Of a stretch of DNA of 52,874 nucleotides, positions 7,555-14,045 are shown piece after piece. The notes below the pieces were generated by a model. That model saw nothing but the letters and a program-made list of their open reading frames with translations. It did not search any database and was not told the origin of the DNA. Position 1 is the first letter of the stretch; the number at the start of each line of letters is the position of its first letter. A program made the translations under genes and the position numbers. The DNA is from a virus: positions 1 through 52,874 of the IMG/VR virus record IMGVR_UViG_3300023284_000636; one strand, written 5' to 3'.

Positions 7555-7928
7555 TTCACCAAAAATTTAGATACAGTTTCTAAAGTGAATTTATCGATAT
7601 ATCCGCCATTCGTTCTGAGTGCTTCACTTACTTTTTTCATAGCTTCGCTTATCTGGTCATCGTCAAAATTGGCGAGGTCTGTTGCAGGGGTTACGTTTCG
7701 TTTTAAAAATATATTCCATTGGCCACGAGTCTTGTATTCTCCATTAATTTTTAACTCGTCTGCGTAGTGTCCTATTATTTGAATGTGTCTTTGTTTGCTA
7801 GACCAGCAGCCCTCCTTAAACTGTTTCGCGGTCATGGGTTCGTTAGGGTCTTTCTTGATTAGCCTCCTGGTTGCCGGCGCTTTTTCAAGTTTTACTTTCA
7901 GGTTGTTTCCGCAATGGGGGCAGTGCAT
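7551..7928 (-). CDS. zinc-ribbon protein
   Basis: A 125-residue protein whose N-terminus is a half zinc ribbon (MHCPHCGNN), followed by a basic segment and a helical domain ending in KFLVK. AAGGAGAAAAACCC precedes the ATG. The 124-base gap upstream (7929-8052) holds no convincing gene; a 13-codon frame there starting MVYWAIDN after GGGGG is too short to call. Confidence 0.65.
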   Translation of the reverse strand: MHCPHCGNNLKVKLEKAPATRRLIKKDPNEPMTAKQFKEGCWSSKQRHIQIIGHYADELKINGEYKTRGQWNIFLKRNVTPATDLANFDDDQISEAMKKVSEALRTNGGYIDKFTLETVSKFLVK

Positions 7929-8052
7929 GGGTTTTTCTCCTTTTGTTTTATGTCATCGCATAAATCAAGGTCTAAGTAGCTTTAGGTTATCAATAGCCCA
8001 ATAAACCATTCCACTTTTCCCCCAATTTTTATGACGGTGGTTCTCATTAATT

Positions 8053-8481
8053 CTAAGATAAGACAAACTGTTTCCAAACAGACCTCCCGGGACTATCCTG
8101 AGGACTATCCTTTGCTTGTCCACCATCATGTAAAAAAACAATCCACACCGGCCACGTCGTACTATCGTCTACTTTTAAATAATCATTATAGTGTTTAATA
8201 TCTATTCCTGTGACCCACTTTTGAGTTATTCTGTGCCAGCTAAAAGCTGTTTTGTATTTAGCTTCAATCCAAAGCGTTTTTTCACCTTTAAAGATCAACA
8301 TATCTGGTGCAATTAACATATCGTCTGGTAAAAATAATTGTGGCCCCTTACCAGTATCTATAACTTTTTCATAGATTGGTAAAATGGTGAACCCTTTATC
8401 TTTGAACCATTGTGCTATTTTACCCTCAGCAGTTTGGCCTATTTTTAATTGATCCTTAAAGGAGGTCACAACAAAAACCAT
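8053..8481 (-). CDS. PD-(D/E)XK nuclease-like protein
   Basis: A 142-residue protein with the restriction/Holliday-nuclease core: Glu in QTAEGKIAQWF, then A-P-D-M-L-I-F (Asp about 60) and W-I-E-A-K-Y-K (Glu 73, Lys 75). It is probably a DNA nuclease or structure-specific resolvase. It overlaps the C-terminus of the methylase gene in another frame; the exact start is unclear (ATG at 8481 or 8496, neither with a good ribosome binding site). Being next to a Dam-type methylase, a restriction-like pairing is conceivable but not shown. Confidence 0.7.
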   Translation of the reverse strand: MVFVVTSFKDQLKIGQTAEGKIAQWFKDKGFTILPIYEKVIDTGKGPQLFLPDDMLIAPDMLIFKGEKTLWIEAKYKTAFSWHRITQKWVTGIDIKHYNDYLKVDDSTTWPVWIVFLHDGGQAKDSPQDSPGRSVWKQFVLS

Positions 8482-9355
8482 ATTTTTCAAACTCATTTTC
8501 AAAATTTGTAGAATCACCAAAATATAAAAATGCCTGGCCTTGTAACGGAGTAGAGATTTCTTTGTTTGGAGACCAATATTTTATTCTGGTGTTCGGAAAA
8601 CAAATAGAAGATGCACATTTAGTCATAAATTGAAACCAAGCGGTTTCAGTTGCATTATTCACCAATACTATTCCTTCAGAAATGTCCCTATTATTAAAAT
8701 GCTGGGTGAATTTTTCCGTAAACAATCCAATCAGATCAGATGAATATGGTGGATTCATCCATGCTTTACCAAACCATCCTTCAGTCAACCCATTTGTTTG
8801 TGAAGTAAAATATTTACTAGCCTTGACAATTTCATTTGCTTTTTCTGATGAGGCAGGATCGAGATCGATTTCTCCCAAAACAATCCTAACGGATTCAATA
8901 TACTTTTTTGGTGTATACCATTCATTGTCACCAGAATTGTATGAAACATGCGGTTTTCCTGAAATCTCAAGCCTTAATCTGTTGCGCGACCAGTTGTTTT
9001 CTTCCGCTTTTTGTAAATATTTATCTTGTTTGTTCTCTGGTAAAGCCGCAACTTCATAATGATGACTCCAACTCAAGTTGTCACGCCGGCGTGACATTTC
9101 AATTCTTCCTGATACCCAAGCAGAATTTCTAAGTCCGCCATAACTATGATCTGTTTCGTCCAATGCTTGAGAATATTTCTCACCATATTTATTTTCGCCA
9201 AAATTTAGCCAATCGCCAAGCCACCACAAAACACATTTATTAACTTGCTTTAAGAAATTACCGATCCCCATCCATTCATCAAAATTAATATCGCTTTGTA
9301 TTACAAGAGAGGTTTCAGTTAATTTGCACTTATGCAGTTTTACAAGTTCATTCAT
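8456..9355 (-). CDS. DNA N6-adenine methyltransferase (Dam-type phage family)
   Basis: A 299-residue protein. Residues 140-299 match the phage DNA adenine methylase family: NEWYTPKKYIE, DLDPASSEKAN, the catalytic NPPY at 201-204, and LVNNATETAWFQ. Residues 1-135 form an extra helical domain with GDWLNFGENKYGE and a ParB-like LSWSHHYEVA segment, which I have seen joined to this methylase in phages. It likely methylates adenine to protect phage DNA or alter expression. The GTGAGG ribosome binding site lies at the end of a structured leader (9391-9515). Confidence 0.88.
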   Translation of the reverse strand: MNELVKLHKCKLTETSLVIQSDINFDEWMGIGNFLKQVNKCVLWWLGDWLNFGENKYGEKYSQALDETDHSYGGLRNSAWVSGRIEMSRRRDNLSWSHHYEVAALPENKQDKYLQKAEENNWSRNRLRLEISGKPHVSYNSGDNEWYTPKKYIESVRIVLGEIDLDPASSEKANEIVKASKYFTSQTNGLTEGWFGKAWMNPPYSSDLIGLFTEKFTQHFNNRDISEGIVLVNNATETAWFQFMTKCASSICFPNTRIKYWSPNKEISTPLQGQAFLYFGDSTNFENEFEKYGFCCDLL

Positions 9356-9390
9356 TTAGTTCCTCACGTTGGTGAAGGTTTGAGTCGGAA

Positions 9391-9515
9391 AACCCCCACA
9401 AAGGAGGGTCTCACGTATGGAGCCAGGCCATCGCGTTGTAACCCGCTACTCACAGTTCAAACGGTTGCCAGCCAGTCGCGTTGTTTCAACCTTGCTGCTT
9501 TCGCCAACGGGGGTT
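9391..9515 (-). other. possible structured leader RNA of the methylase gene
   Basis: On the minus strand a 7-pair stem (9509-9515 with 9391-9397, Cs with Gs) encloses about 110 bases and is followed by TTTT. Inside are smaller possible stems and an imperfect direct repeat of about 18 bases (9422-9439 and 9467-9484, sharing TCGCGTTGT). It overlaps the 3' end of the 9446 gene and ends about 35 bases before the methylase start. Could be an attenuator; only weakly supported. Confidence 0.3.
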
Positions 9516-9754
9516 CTTATGTATTTACGCTGGTATATATATGATGGATCGATTTTAATATGGACATTACCGATACCACAAAATGGACACTTCATGCTAT
9601 GATAAGAATGAATCATTTCGAGAGTTGCCCATTTAATTTCTCTTCTCTCGCAATTGGCATTTGTGCAATAAACTTCTCTTTTATTGTCAACAAAACATAA
9701 TTGCCCACCATAGGAATGATGTGCTCCACATTTCCAGCAATATCGTTTTTTCAT
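9446..9754 (-). CDS. zinc-ribbon protein
   Basis: A 102-residue protein with three Cys pairs (CWKC at residues 6-9, C..NANC about 30-35, CPFC about 56-59), so probably binding one or two zinc ions. The last 20 or so residues are Arg/Asn-rich and run into the structured region 9391-9515, so the natural C-terminus may be fortuitous. Weak ribosome binding site. Confidence 0.5.
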   Translation of the reverse strand: MKKRYCWKCGAHHSYGGQLCFVDNKREVYCTNANCERREIKWATLEMIHSYHSMKCPFCGIGNVHIKIDPSYIYQRKYIRTPVGESSKVETTRLAGNRLNCE

Positions 9755-9851
9755 AAATAAACCATCATATTTTTAAAATGTTGCATCCTTTGTTTAGCTG
9801 ATGTGCCTCGGCTTACCGCATCCCCGTGCGTCTGAAACCGAAAACAAAAAA

Positions 9852-9952
9852 TGCCTATTGTAGGGATACTCTCGGCTTTCGGTCTACCTTGGGAGAAATC
9901 CCGAAATATCCGAAAGCACCCAACAATAGGCACTTCGTTTTTTCCCAAGGTA
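9852..9952 (-). ncRNA. pseudoknotted structured RNA, copy A
   Basis: Three perfect helices: P1 9852-9861 with 9923-9932 (10 pairs), P2 9875-9882 with 9910-9917 (8 pairs) and a pseudoknot 9885-9894 with 9943-9952 (10 pairs). Copy B at 10540-10648 has the same three helices in the same order with quite different bases in P1 and the pseudoknot, so pairing is conserved rather than sequence. CCGAAAGCACCCAACA and ACTCTCGGC are shared (plus-strand reading). On the minus strand P1 is followed by six T, like an intrinsic terminator. It sits between the 10024 and 9446 genes. Confidence 0.75.
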
Positions 9953-10023
9953 TAATTTTTACTAACATAACAATGTAAAATTTTATTTTTATAAAAGCAA
10001 CATAAATTTTGTAGACAACAAGC

Positions 10024-10209
10024 TTACCGCTTTTTGTTTGCGTCTGTTACCGAAGACTTTGCTTGTTGTTTGGTATTTTCGAGGCAAGTGTTTTCTATTA
10101 CTCCGTCCCAATATCCAACCAAATAATCAGTTGTGGCACTAAATCCACATTTACACTTATATCCTTTATCGGTTGATTCCATGTCTAAAAGACATTTGGG
10201 ACATTCCAT
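10024..10209 (-). CDS. zinc-ribbon protein
   Basis: A 61-residue protein starting MECPKC with a second half-ribbon CKCG (about 19-22), a helical middle with aromatic residues, and a basic C-terminus. GAGGTGAAACA gives a strong ribosome binding site. It is flanked by structured RNA on both sides. Function unknown. Confidence 0.7.
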   Translation of the reverse strand: MECPKCLLDMESTDKGYKCKCGFSATTDYLVGYWDGVIENTCLENTKQQAKSSVTDANKKR

Positions 10210-10258
10210 TGTTTCACCTCACGTTTTTAGAACAACGGCAAAGAGACCGTAAAAATAT

Positions 10259-10421
10259 GGGCAAGGACAGGGATTTGACGAGAAGGAGAGTCTCATACGC
10301 CGACAAGCTCTCCATTGCGTATTCTGAGTCTTTTTTGTTACTCGTATAGTCACCCTGCATACCTGAGATTTTTTAGTCCCAAGCTCACAAGAAAGCGTCT
10401 ACCTATTCCGCCACCTTGCCC
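10259..10421 (-). ncRNA. tRNA-Leu/Ser-like RNA with a structured insertion in the T-loop
   Basis: Minus-strand RNA with an 8-pair acceptor-like stem (10414-10421 with 10259-10266), a Leu/Ser-type D-arm (10395-10411, GCGGAATAGGTAGACGC) and a T-stem (10353-10358 with 10267-10272, one G-U). The T-loop is interrupted: removing 10279-10351 (73 bases) restores a normal TTCAAAT loop. The inserted bases fold by themselves: a 5-pair closing stem and an H-type pseudoknot (10285-10290 with 10308-10313, crossing 10295-10300 with 10317-10322). The anticodon region is irregular, with no confident anticodon. It may be a decayed tRNA, a processed one, or a tRNA mimic. Confidence 0.45.
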
Positions 10422-10435
10422 ATAAACTAAAAACA

Positions 10436-10524
10436 GGAAGTCTAAGTATCGTGCGCCTACTCAAGATAGAATCTGCTACGGCCTGTCGCACGCAATTCTG
10501 TCCAATCCCATCTTATAGACTACC
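10436..10524 (-). ncRNA. pseudoknotted structured RNA
   Basis: Outer stem 10439-10444 with 10516-10521 (plus two further pairs after a mismatch), inner helix 10463-10472 with 10495-10499 and 10510-10514 (10 pairs around a 10-base bulge), and a pseudoknot 10450-10455 with 10487-10492 (six GC-rich pairs). There is no open frame here. It lies between RNA B and the tRNA-like element and may be part of the same transcript. Confidence 0.45.
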
Positions 10525-10539
10525 CGTTTAAATTGAAAA

Positions 10540-10648
10540 TGCCCGACTTTGTTGGACACTCTCGGCCTTCGGTCGAAAGCTCCCTGGAAGAAGAAAAACC
10601 TCAAACCGAAAGCACCCAACAAAAACGGGCACTTTATATTTCCAGGGA
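10540..10648 (-). ncRNA. pseudoknotted structured RNA, copy B
   Basis: Same architecture as copy A: P1 10540-10545 with 10626-10631 and 10548-10555 with 10616-10623 (14 pairs around a small internal loop), P2 10565-10573 with 10605-10613, and a pseudoknot 10581-10589 with 10640-10648 (9 pairs). One P2 pair is G-U on the minus strand but A-C on the plus strand, which favours minus-strand transcription, as do neighbouring genes. P1 is followed by TTTTCAATTT. Starts about 50 bases after the cupin stop codon. Confidence 0.75.
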
Positions 10649-10698
10649 ATTTTCTAATTTTAACTACATCCATAATATAAAAATATTCGATTAAAATG

Positions 10699-11112
10699 TC
10701 AAGAGAATTTACACGGATGTTTTTTGTGCTCAAAAAAATATTTATTCGCTTTCTTGAATTTTCCATTTACCCAAAAACCCCACTTCCTTTTTTGGGGACC
10801 TGTTAAGAGCAAAGTCCAGACAGGACCGCCAGCACTCACACTCACAAAATGTTTATGTTCTGCTTTTCTGAAAACAATATCACCAGCTACTAAAATTTCA
10901 CCTTTGCTTTGCTCTGTATTTGTTATGTCTGCATACCAGCCCTTTAAGACAAATATGATAAAATTCCATGGATGATCATGCAAGTGCCTATCATCATCTG
11001 AAGCTGTCCATTTATGCAATCGAATTGCGAACAACCCAAAATTAATTACCCAACGTCTCATATACGGACATTCTTGCCGCCCTAAATATTCACCCCATCG
11101 TATAAAATTCAT
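10699..11112 (-). CDS. cupin-fold protein
   Basis: A 137-residue single-domain cupin-like protein. Visible hallmarks: DRHLHDHPWNF (metal-binding His pair about residues 43-46), V-L-K-G-W-Y, the second motif A-G-D-I-V-F-R with H-K-H-F-V, and W-T-L-L-L-T-G-P-Q followed by WGFW. Proteins of this type occur in many phages; the reaction is unknown. It ends just upstream of RNA B and starts just after the tRNA at 11115. Confidence 0.75.
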   Translation of the reverse strand: MNFIRWGEYLGRQECPYMRRWVINFGLFAIRLHKWTASDDDRHLHDHPWNFIIFVLKGWYADITNTEQSKGEILVAGDIVFRKAEHKHFVSVSAGGPVWTLLLTGPQKRKWGFWVNGKFKKANKYFFEHKKHPCKFS

Positions 11113-11114
11113 AG

Positions 11115-11189
11115 TACGGGCGGCGGGATTCGAACCACGCGATCTCTGCTATGTAAAACAGCGCTCTTGACCAACTGAGCTACACCCGT
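11115..11189 (-). tRNA. tRNA, probably Val(TAC), irregular anticodon loop
   Basis: A 75-base cloverleaf: 7-pair acceptor stem (11183-11189 with 11116-11122), D-arm with GCTC/GAGC and AGTTGG loop, T-arm with TTCGAAT loop. The T-stem has a bulged T, and the anticodon arm is 16 rather than 17 bases: best read as a 4-pair stem with an 8-base loop TTTACATA (anticodon TAC, Val), or a 5-pair stem with a 6-base loop. No CCA is encoded. Anticodon assignment is tentative. Confidence 0.75.
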
Positions 11190-11201
11190 GTAGTTTTTTT
11201 G

Positions 11202-11299
11202 TAGCGGTGACGGGATTCGAACCCGCAAGGCCACCAAAATGATTTAAAACAAATCAGGAGTTTTAAATCTGGTAGGTCTGCCGATTGCCTCACACCGCC
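11202..11299 (-). tRNA. tRNA-Leu(TAA)-like, irregular anticodon/variable region
   Basis: A 98-base element with a 7-pair acceptor stem (11293-11299 with 11203-11209, first pair G-U), a Leu-type D-arm (AGG..CAATCGGCAGA..CCT) and a T-arm GCGGG/CCCGT around TTCGAAT. TTTAAAA matches a Leu(TAA) anticodon loop, but the anticodon stem is imperfect and the variable region is about ten bases longer than usual. GATTTAAAAC and GTTTTAAATC form a perfect 10-pair hairpin that competes with the cloverleaf. It may be a damaged or refolded tRNA. Confidence 0.6.
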
Positions 11300-11309
11300 G
11301 ATTCATTTT

Positions 11310-11540
11310 TTAGGTTGATACCGGATCGCCCTGTCCGGCGAGTCGTTTTAAATCTGCGATTCTATAACATTTCCTTAGCCGACCATTGAATGCGGTTTTA
11401 AAACTTTTAATTACATTTCTTTTTTCCCAGCTTATTAACGTAACTTTACATATTTTCAGTATTTCAAGCGCACCATCCATGTCAGTGATCTCTATATTAT
11501 CGTCGCCGTTTTCCCAGTTTTTTATACTAAACTCACTCAT
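11310..11540 (-). CDS. MerR/excisionase-like DNA-binding protein
   Basis: A 76-residue protein with a winged-helix-like region: ALEILKICKVTLISWEK is a plausible helix-turn-helix, followed by a basic wing and R-I-A-D-L-K-R-L-A as in MerR/excisionase-type proteins. The first gene of the minus-strand block, divergent from 11625, it is well placed to regulate the intergenic region. Start uncertain: the frame extends to an ATG at 11570. Confidence 0.6.
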   Translation of the reverse strand: MSEFSIKNWENGDDNIEITDMDGALEILKICKVTLISWEKRNVIKSFKTAFNGRLRKCYRIADLKRLAGQGDPVST

Positions 11541-11586
11541 AATGAACTGAATATAAAACATTCTTTTCAAAAAAGCAAACTTTTTC

Positions 11587-11614
11587 TTGACTTTCTTAAA
11601 AATTATATTATCTT
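11587..11614 (+). promoter_or_regulatory. possible promoter
   Basis: TTGACTTTCTTAA at 11587 repeats the string at 4050. A moderate -10 (TATCTT at 11609) follows after 16 bases. It lies in the 54-base divergent gap between 11570 and 11625 and would give a very short leader for the HNH-AP2 gene. Confidence 0.35.
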
Positions 11615-11624
11615 AAATATTGTC

Positions 11625-12140
11625 ATGAAGAAAATAAAACTTACAAATTCTTCTATAATGGCATTGGTTGATGATTCAGATTTTGATTGTATTAATAATT
11701 TTTATGAATGGAGATTAACTTCACACGGATATGTTTTTTCTTGGCTGGGTAAAGAAAAAAAAGATTTAGGAATGCACGATCTTATTATGTCCACAGCTAG
11801 CGGTTTTATCATCGATCATAAAAACCATATAACTCATGATAATCAAAGAAAAAATCTAAGAATTTGTACTAAACAACAAAATTTATTTAATCGGAAAATA
11901 AATAAACATAGATTTTTTTCTAAATATAAAGGTGTTGTGGCTGGATATAGCAAAAAATTTAGAACACAAATCGGAGTAAATAAAAAAGTAATTTATATCG
12001 GTGAATTTGAAACAGAATTTGAGGCCGCTCTTGCTTATGATGATGCAGCATTGAAATATTATGGAGAGTTTGCCTATTTAAACTATCCAGAACAAGACTA
12101 TATTTTTGAAGTCAACGATGATTTTTTAAGAAGTTACTAA
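11625..12140 (+). CDS. HNH-AP2 homing endonuclease
   Basis: A 171-residue homing endonuclease. Residues 55-85 form the HNH core (M-H, IDHKNHITHDNQRKNLR, then Q-Q-N-L-F-N), and residues 95-155 an AP2 DNA-binding domain (SKYKGVV, RTQIGV, G-E-F-x-T-E-x-E-A-A-L-A-Y-D, G-E-F-A-Y-L-N-Y). It is more AT-rich than its neighbours, as expected for a mobile gene. Confidence 0.92.
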   Translation: MKKIKLTNSSIMALVDDSDFDCINNFYEWRLTSHGYVFSWLGKEKKDLGMHDLIMSTASGFIIDHKNHITHDNQRKNLRICTKQQNLFNRKINKHRFFSKYKGVVAGYSKKFRTQIGVNKKVIYIGEFETEFEAALAYDDAALKYYGEFAYLNYPEQDYIFEVNDDFLRSY

Positions 12141-12181
12141 AAAGCTGAGTAACAAATCCAATGAAAAGAAAATCCTTACAC

Positions 12182-12601
12182 ATGGAAACGACCTCGATTT
12201 CTGTTATTAAGACTTGTGCAGAAATTGAAAGTGTTCTTATTAAACATAATGTAACTGCGATCATGAAAACTATTGATAACGGAAACGTTTCTGGAATGCA
12301 ATTTGTTTATAATGAGAACGGACAATCCATCCCAATTAAAATTCCCTTCCGCTGGCAATCAATTCAAAAGTTGGCTCAATCTGGTAAGACTGGTTATAAT
12401 AAAACCGCTGATGAGGCGCAAGCAAAGAGAGTGGCAGCAAGATTAGAATTGCGGTGGATTCAATCCATGCTTGCAAAAGTTGAGGTTGGCATGGCCGATA
12501 TGATCGAAATATTTATGCCTTACATAATGGTAAATGATGGCCAGTCGTTTTATGAAAAACTATCAAGTGAAAACTTTAAAGGACTTTTAACAAGTGGGTA
12601 A
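12182..12601 (+). CDS. conserved phage protein of recombination loci
   Basis: A 139-residue protein of a type I associate with phage recombination operons: METT start, a Cys/Ile-rich first helix, KIPFRWQSIQKLAQ, a Lys-rich loop, A-K-R-V-A-A-R-L-E-L-R-W and a C-terminal E-I-F-M-P-Y-I. Its function is not established. An upstream in-frame ATG at 12161 exists; neither start has a clear ribosome binding site. Confidence 0.7.
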   Translation: METTSISVIKTCAEIESVLIKHNVTAIMKTIDNGNVSGMQFVYNENGQSIPIKIPFRWQSIQKLAQSGKTGYNKTADEAQAKRVAARLELRWIQSMLAKVEVGMADMIEIFMPYIMVNDGQSFYEKLSSENFKGLLTSG

Positions 12602-12610
12602 AAAAACAAA

Positions 12611-12690
12611 ATCCCCCGACTTGGTCTGTTCTCCCTTCCCGGTTCATGTTACTCAGCAGTTCCATGCGATCGGAGTCGGGGATATTTTTT
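12611..12690 (+). terminator. long-loop hairpin followed by a T-run
   Basis: ATCCCCCGACT (12611-12621) pairs with AGTCGGGGAT (12674-12683) apart from one extra C, closing a 52-base loop with TTTTTT after it. It can work as an intrinsic terminator on the plus strand. The long loop contains no gene and could be a small RNA in its own right, but unlike the 9.9 and 10.6 kb elements I see no pseudoknot. Confidence 0.45.
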
Positions 12691-12708
12691 ATTTGATTAG
12701 GAGAAAAC

Positions 12709-12933
12709 ATGAATAATATGCCGAGATTTATTAAATTACACGATAGGAATGAACACCAATTTATTAGTGATTTGTATATTCAAGTTGATTCTATTGAACG
12801 TTTTTATCATTTAGAAGAAGAAGGTAAACACCGTAATGTTGTTCATATTAAAAATTCTTTAGATGTTCACCATGTTAACGAAACTCCATCAGAAATTAAA
12901 GAATTAATATTAAAAGTAATTCAAGCCTATTAA
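12709..12933 (+). CDS. hypothetical protein, FlbD-like fold
   Basis: A 74-residue protein resembling small phage proteins with an FlbD-like pattern: F-I-K-L, Y-I-Q-V-D-S-I near the start, then a V-V-H-I strand and E-T-P-S-E-I-K-E-L-I helix. Function unknown. TTAGGAGAAAAC gives a good ribosome binding site after the hairpin at 12611. Confidence 0.65.
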   Translation: MNNMPRFIKLHDRNEHQFISDLYIQVDSIERFYHLEEEGKHRNVVHIKNSLDVHHVNETPSEIKELILKVIQAY

Positions 12934-12957
12934 ATATAAAAAGATAGGAGGTAACTC

Positions 12958-13821
12958 ATGACAAAAGACAAAAACCAAGAAGTCGCGGTCGTCGATAAGA
13001 AGACCCCGTCCAGAAGCAAAAAGACACAGCCGACGAAACCAGTGACTATGGAGCAGGTTTTATATCATGCTATCGACATGAATACCGATCCTAACGCCCT
13101 TGAGAAGTTGTTCGAACTTTATGAGCGAGATGAAGCAAGAAAAGCCGAAAAGGCATTTAATGTTGCAATGGCTGCGTTCCGGGCTGAGTGTCCTATCGTA
13201 CAGAAAAAAACGGAAGGTGCCCAAAATCAAGCAAAGACCGAGATTCTCTGGAAATATGCAGACCTCTCAGACATAGAACTCGCGATCAAGCCTCACCTAG
13301 CCAGGAACGGTCTATCTTATACCTGGGACTCCCGAGACATAACCCGCGGGGAGAAACCAGGAAAAGAGACAATTTGCTGGGTCTCTCATATCTTAGGTCA
13401 CAAGTCTTCCGGAACTTTTACCTCATCTATCGATGCCGGTACTAGTGCGATGAACGCAATTCAAAAAGAGGGATCAACGGTCGAATATGGTCGACGTTGG
13501 AGTCTCAAGCTTGCCCTAGGAATCGTGGTTGCAGGTGAAGATGATGACGCCATCTCCGCCATGGTCAAGAAAAATGGCAAAACAGTCGAGACGATCACGA
13601 ATGCCCAAACAAAGCTACTCGAAAAACAGATCGGCACCGCTGACGAAACACTCTATAAAGCAATCTTGACGGAATATAATGTCACCGAGCTCTACAAAAT
13701 CCCGGCCGACAAACTTGCAGACTGCAAGGAACGGATCGCTAATTACAAACGAGCCAAGACGGAACGCCAGAAGACCAAAGCCGCTAAGGACAATCAGACT
13801 AACATGGAGATCGCAACATGA
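12958..13821 (+). CDS. erf: ERF family single-strand annealing protein
   Basis: A 287-residue recombinase that anneals complementary single strands. Residues 55-200 carry the ERF pattern: ARKAEKAFNVAMAAF, KYADLSDIELAIKPHLA, CWVSHILGH, then GTSAMNAIQK and Y-G-R-R-W-S-L-K-L-A-L-G-I. The C-terminal third is charged and helical. AGGAGGTAACTC precedes the start. It pairs functionally with the YqaJ exonuclease two genes downstream, a lambda Red-like system. Confidence 0.95.
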   Translation: MTKDKNQEVAVVDKKTPSRSKKTQPTKPVTMEQVLYHAIDMNTDPNALEKLFELYERDEARKAEKAFNVAMAAFRAECPIVQKKTEGAQNQAKTEILWKYADLSDIELAIKPHLARNGLSYTWDSRDITRGEKPGKETICWVSHILGHKSSGTFTSSIDAGTSAMNAIQKEGSTVEYGRRWSLKLALGIVVAGEDDDAISAMVKKNGKTVETITNAQTKLLEKQIGTADETLYKAILTEYNVTELYKIPADKLADCKERIANYKRAKTERQKTKAAKDNQTNMEIAT

Positions 13822-14045
13822 GTTTTCAACAACACCTTGACGAAGATGTGGAACACGCCATTATTCAGTTGTGTGATGCTTTGTGTCAATGGGAACGGGG
13901 CACTGGTAGGGAGTCTGTTTTGATTGTTAGGGAGCCCGGATTTGCATTTCGTGCGTTGTCTGGCAAACCCATTCCTGATAGTTGTGATGATCTTGATGAC
14001 ACACACTTTTTGAAAAATATTGATGCACAGGAGCAGGGAGAATGA
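13818..14045 (+). CDS. hypothetical protein
   Basis: A 75-residue acidic protein between the annealing protein and the exonuclease, overlapping each by four bases. Its position suggests a recombination accessory, but no domain is visible. Confidence 0.65.
   Translation: MSFQQHLDEDVEHAIIQLCDALCQWERGTGRESVLIVREPGFAFRALSGKPIPDSCDDLDDTHFLKNIDAQEQGE

Noticed and set aside
9852-10648. Identification of the paired RNAs as HDV-like ribozymes
   Set aside because: Strand order is similar, but the joining segment between the first two helices is too long, P3 is not short, and the catalytic C motif is not visible. Topology alone is not enough.
10259-10663. tmRNA
   Set aside because: A tRNA-like domain and pseudoknots are present, but there is no tag-peptide frame, no Ala-type acceptor with a G-U pair, and the tRNA halves are not at the ends of a 350-base molecule.
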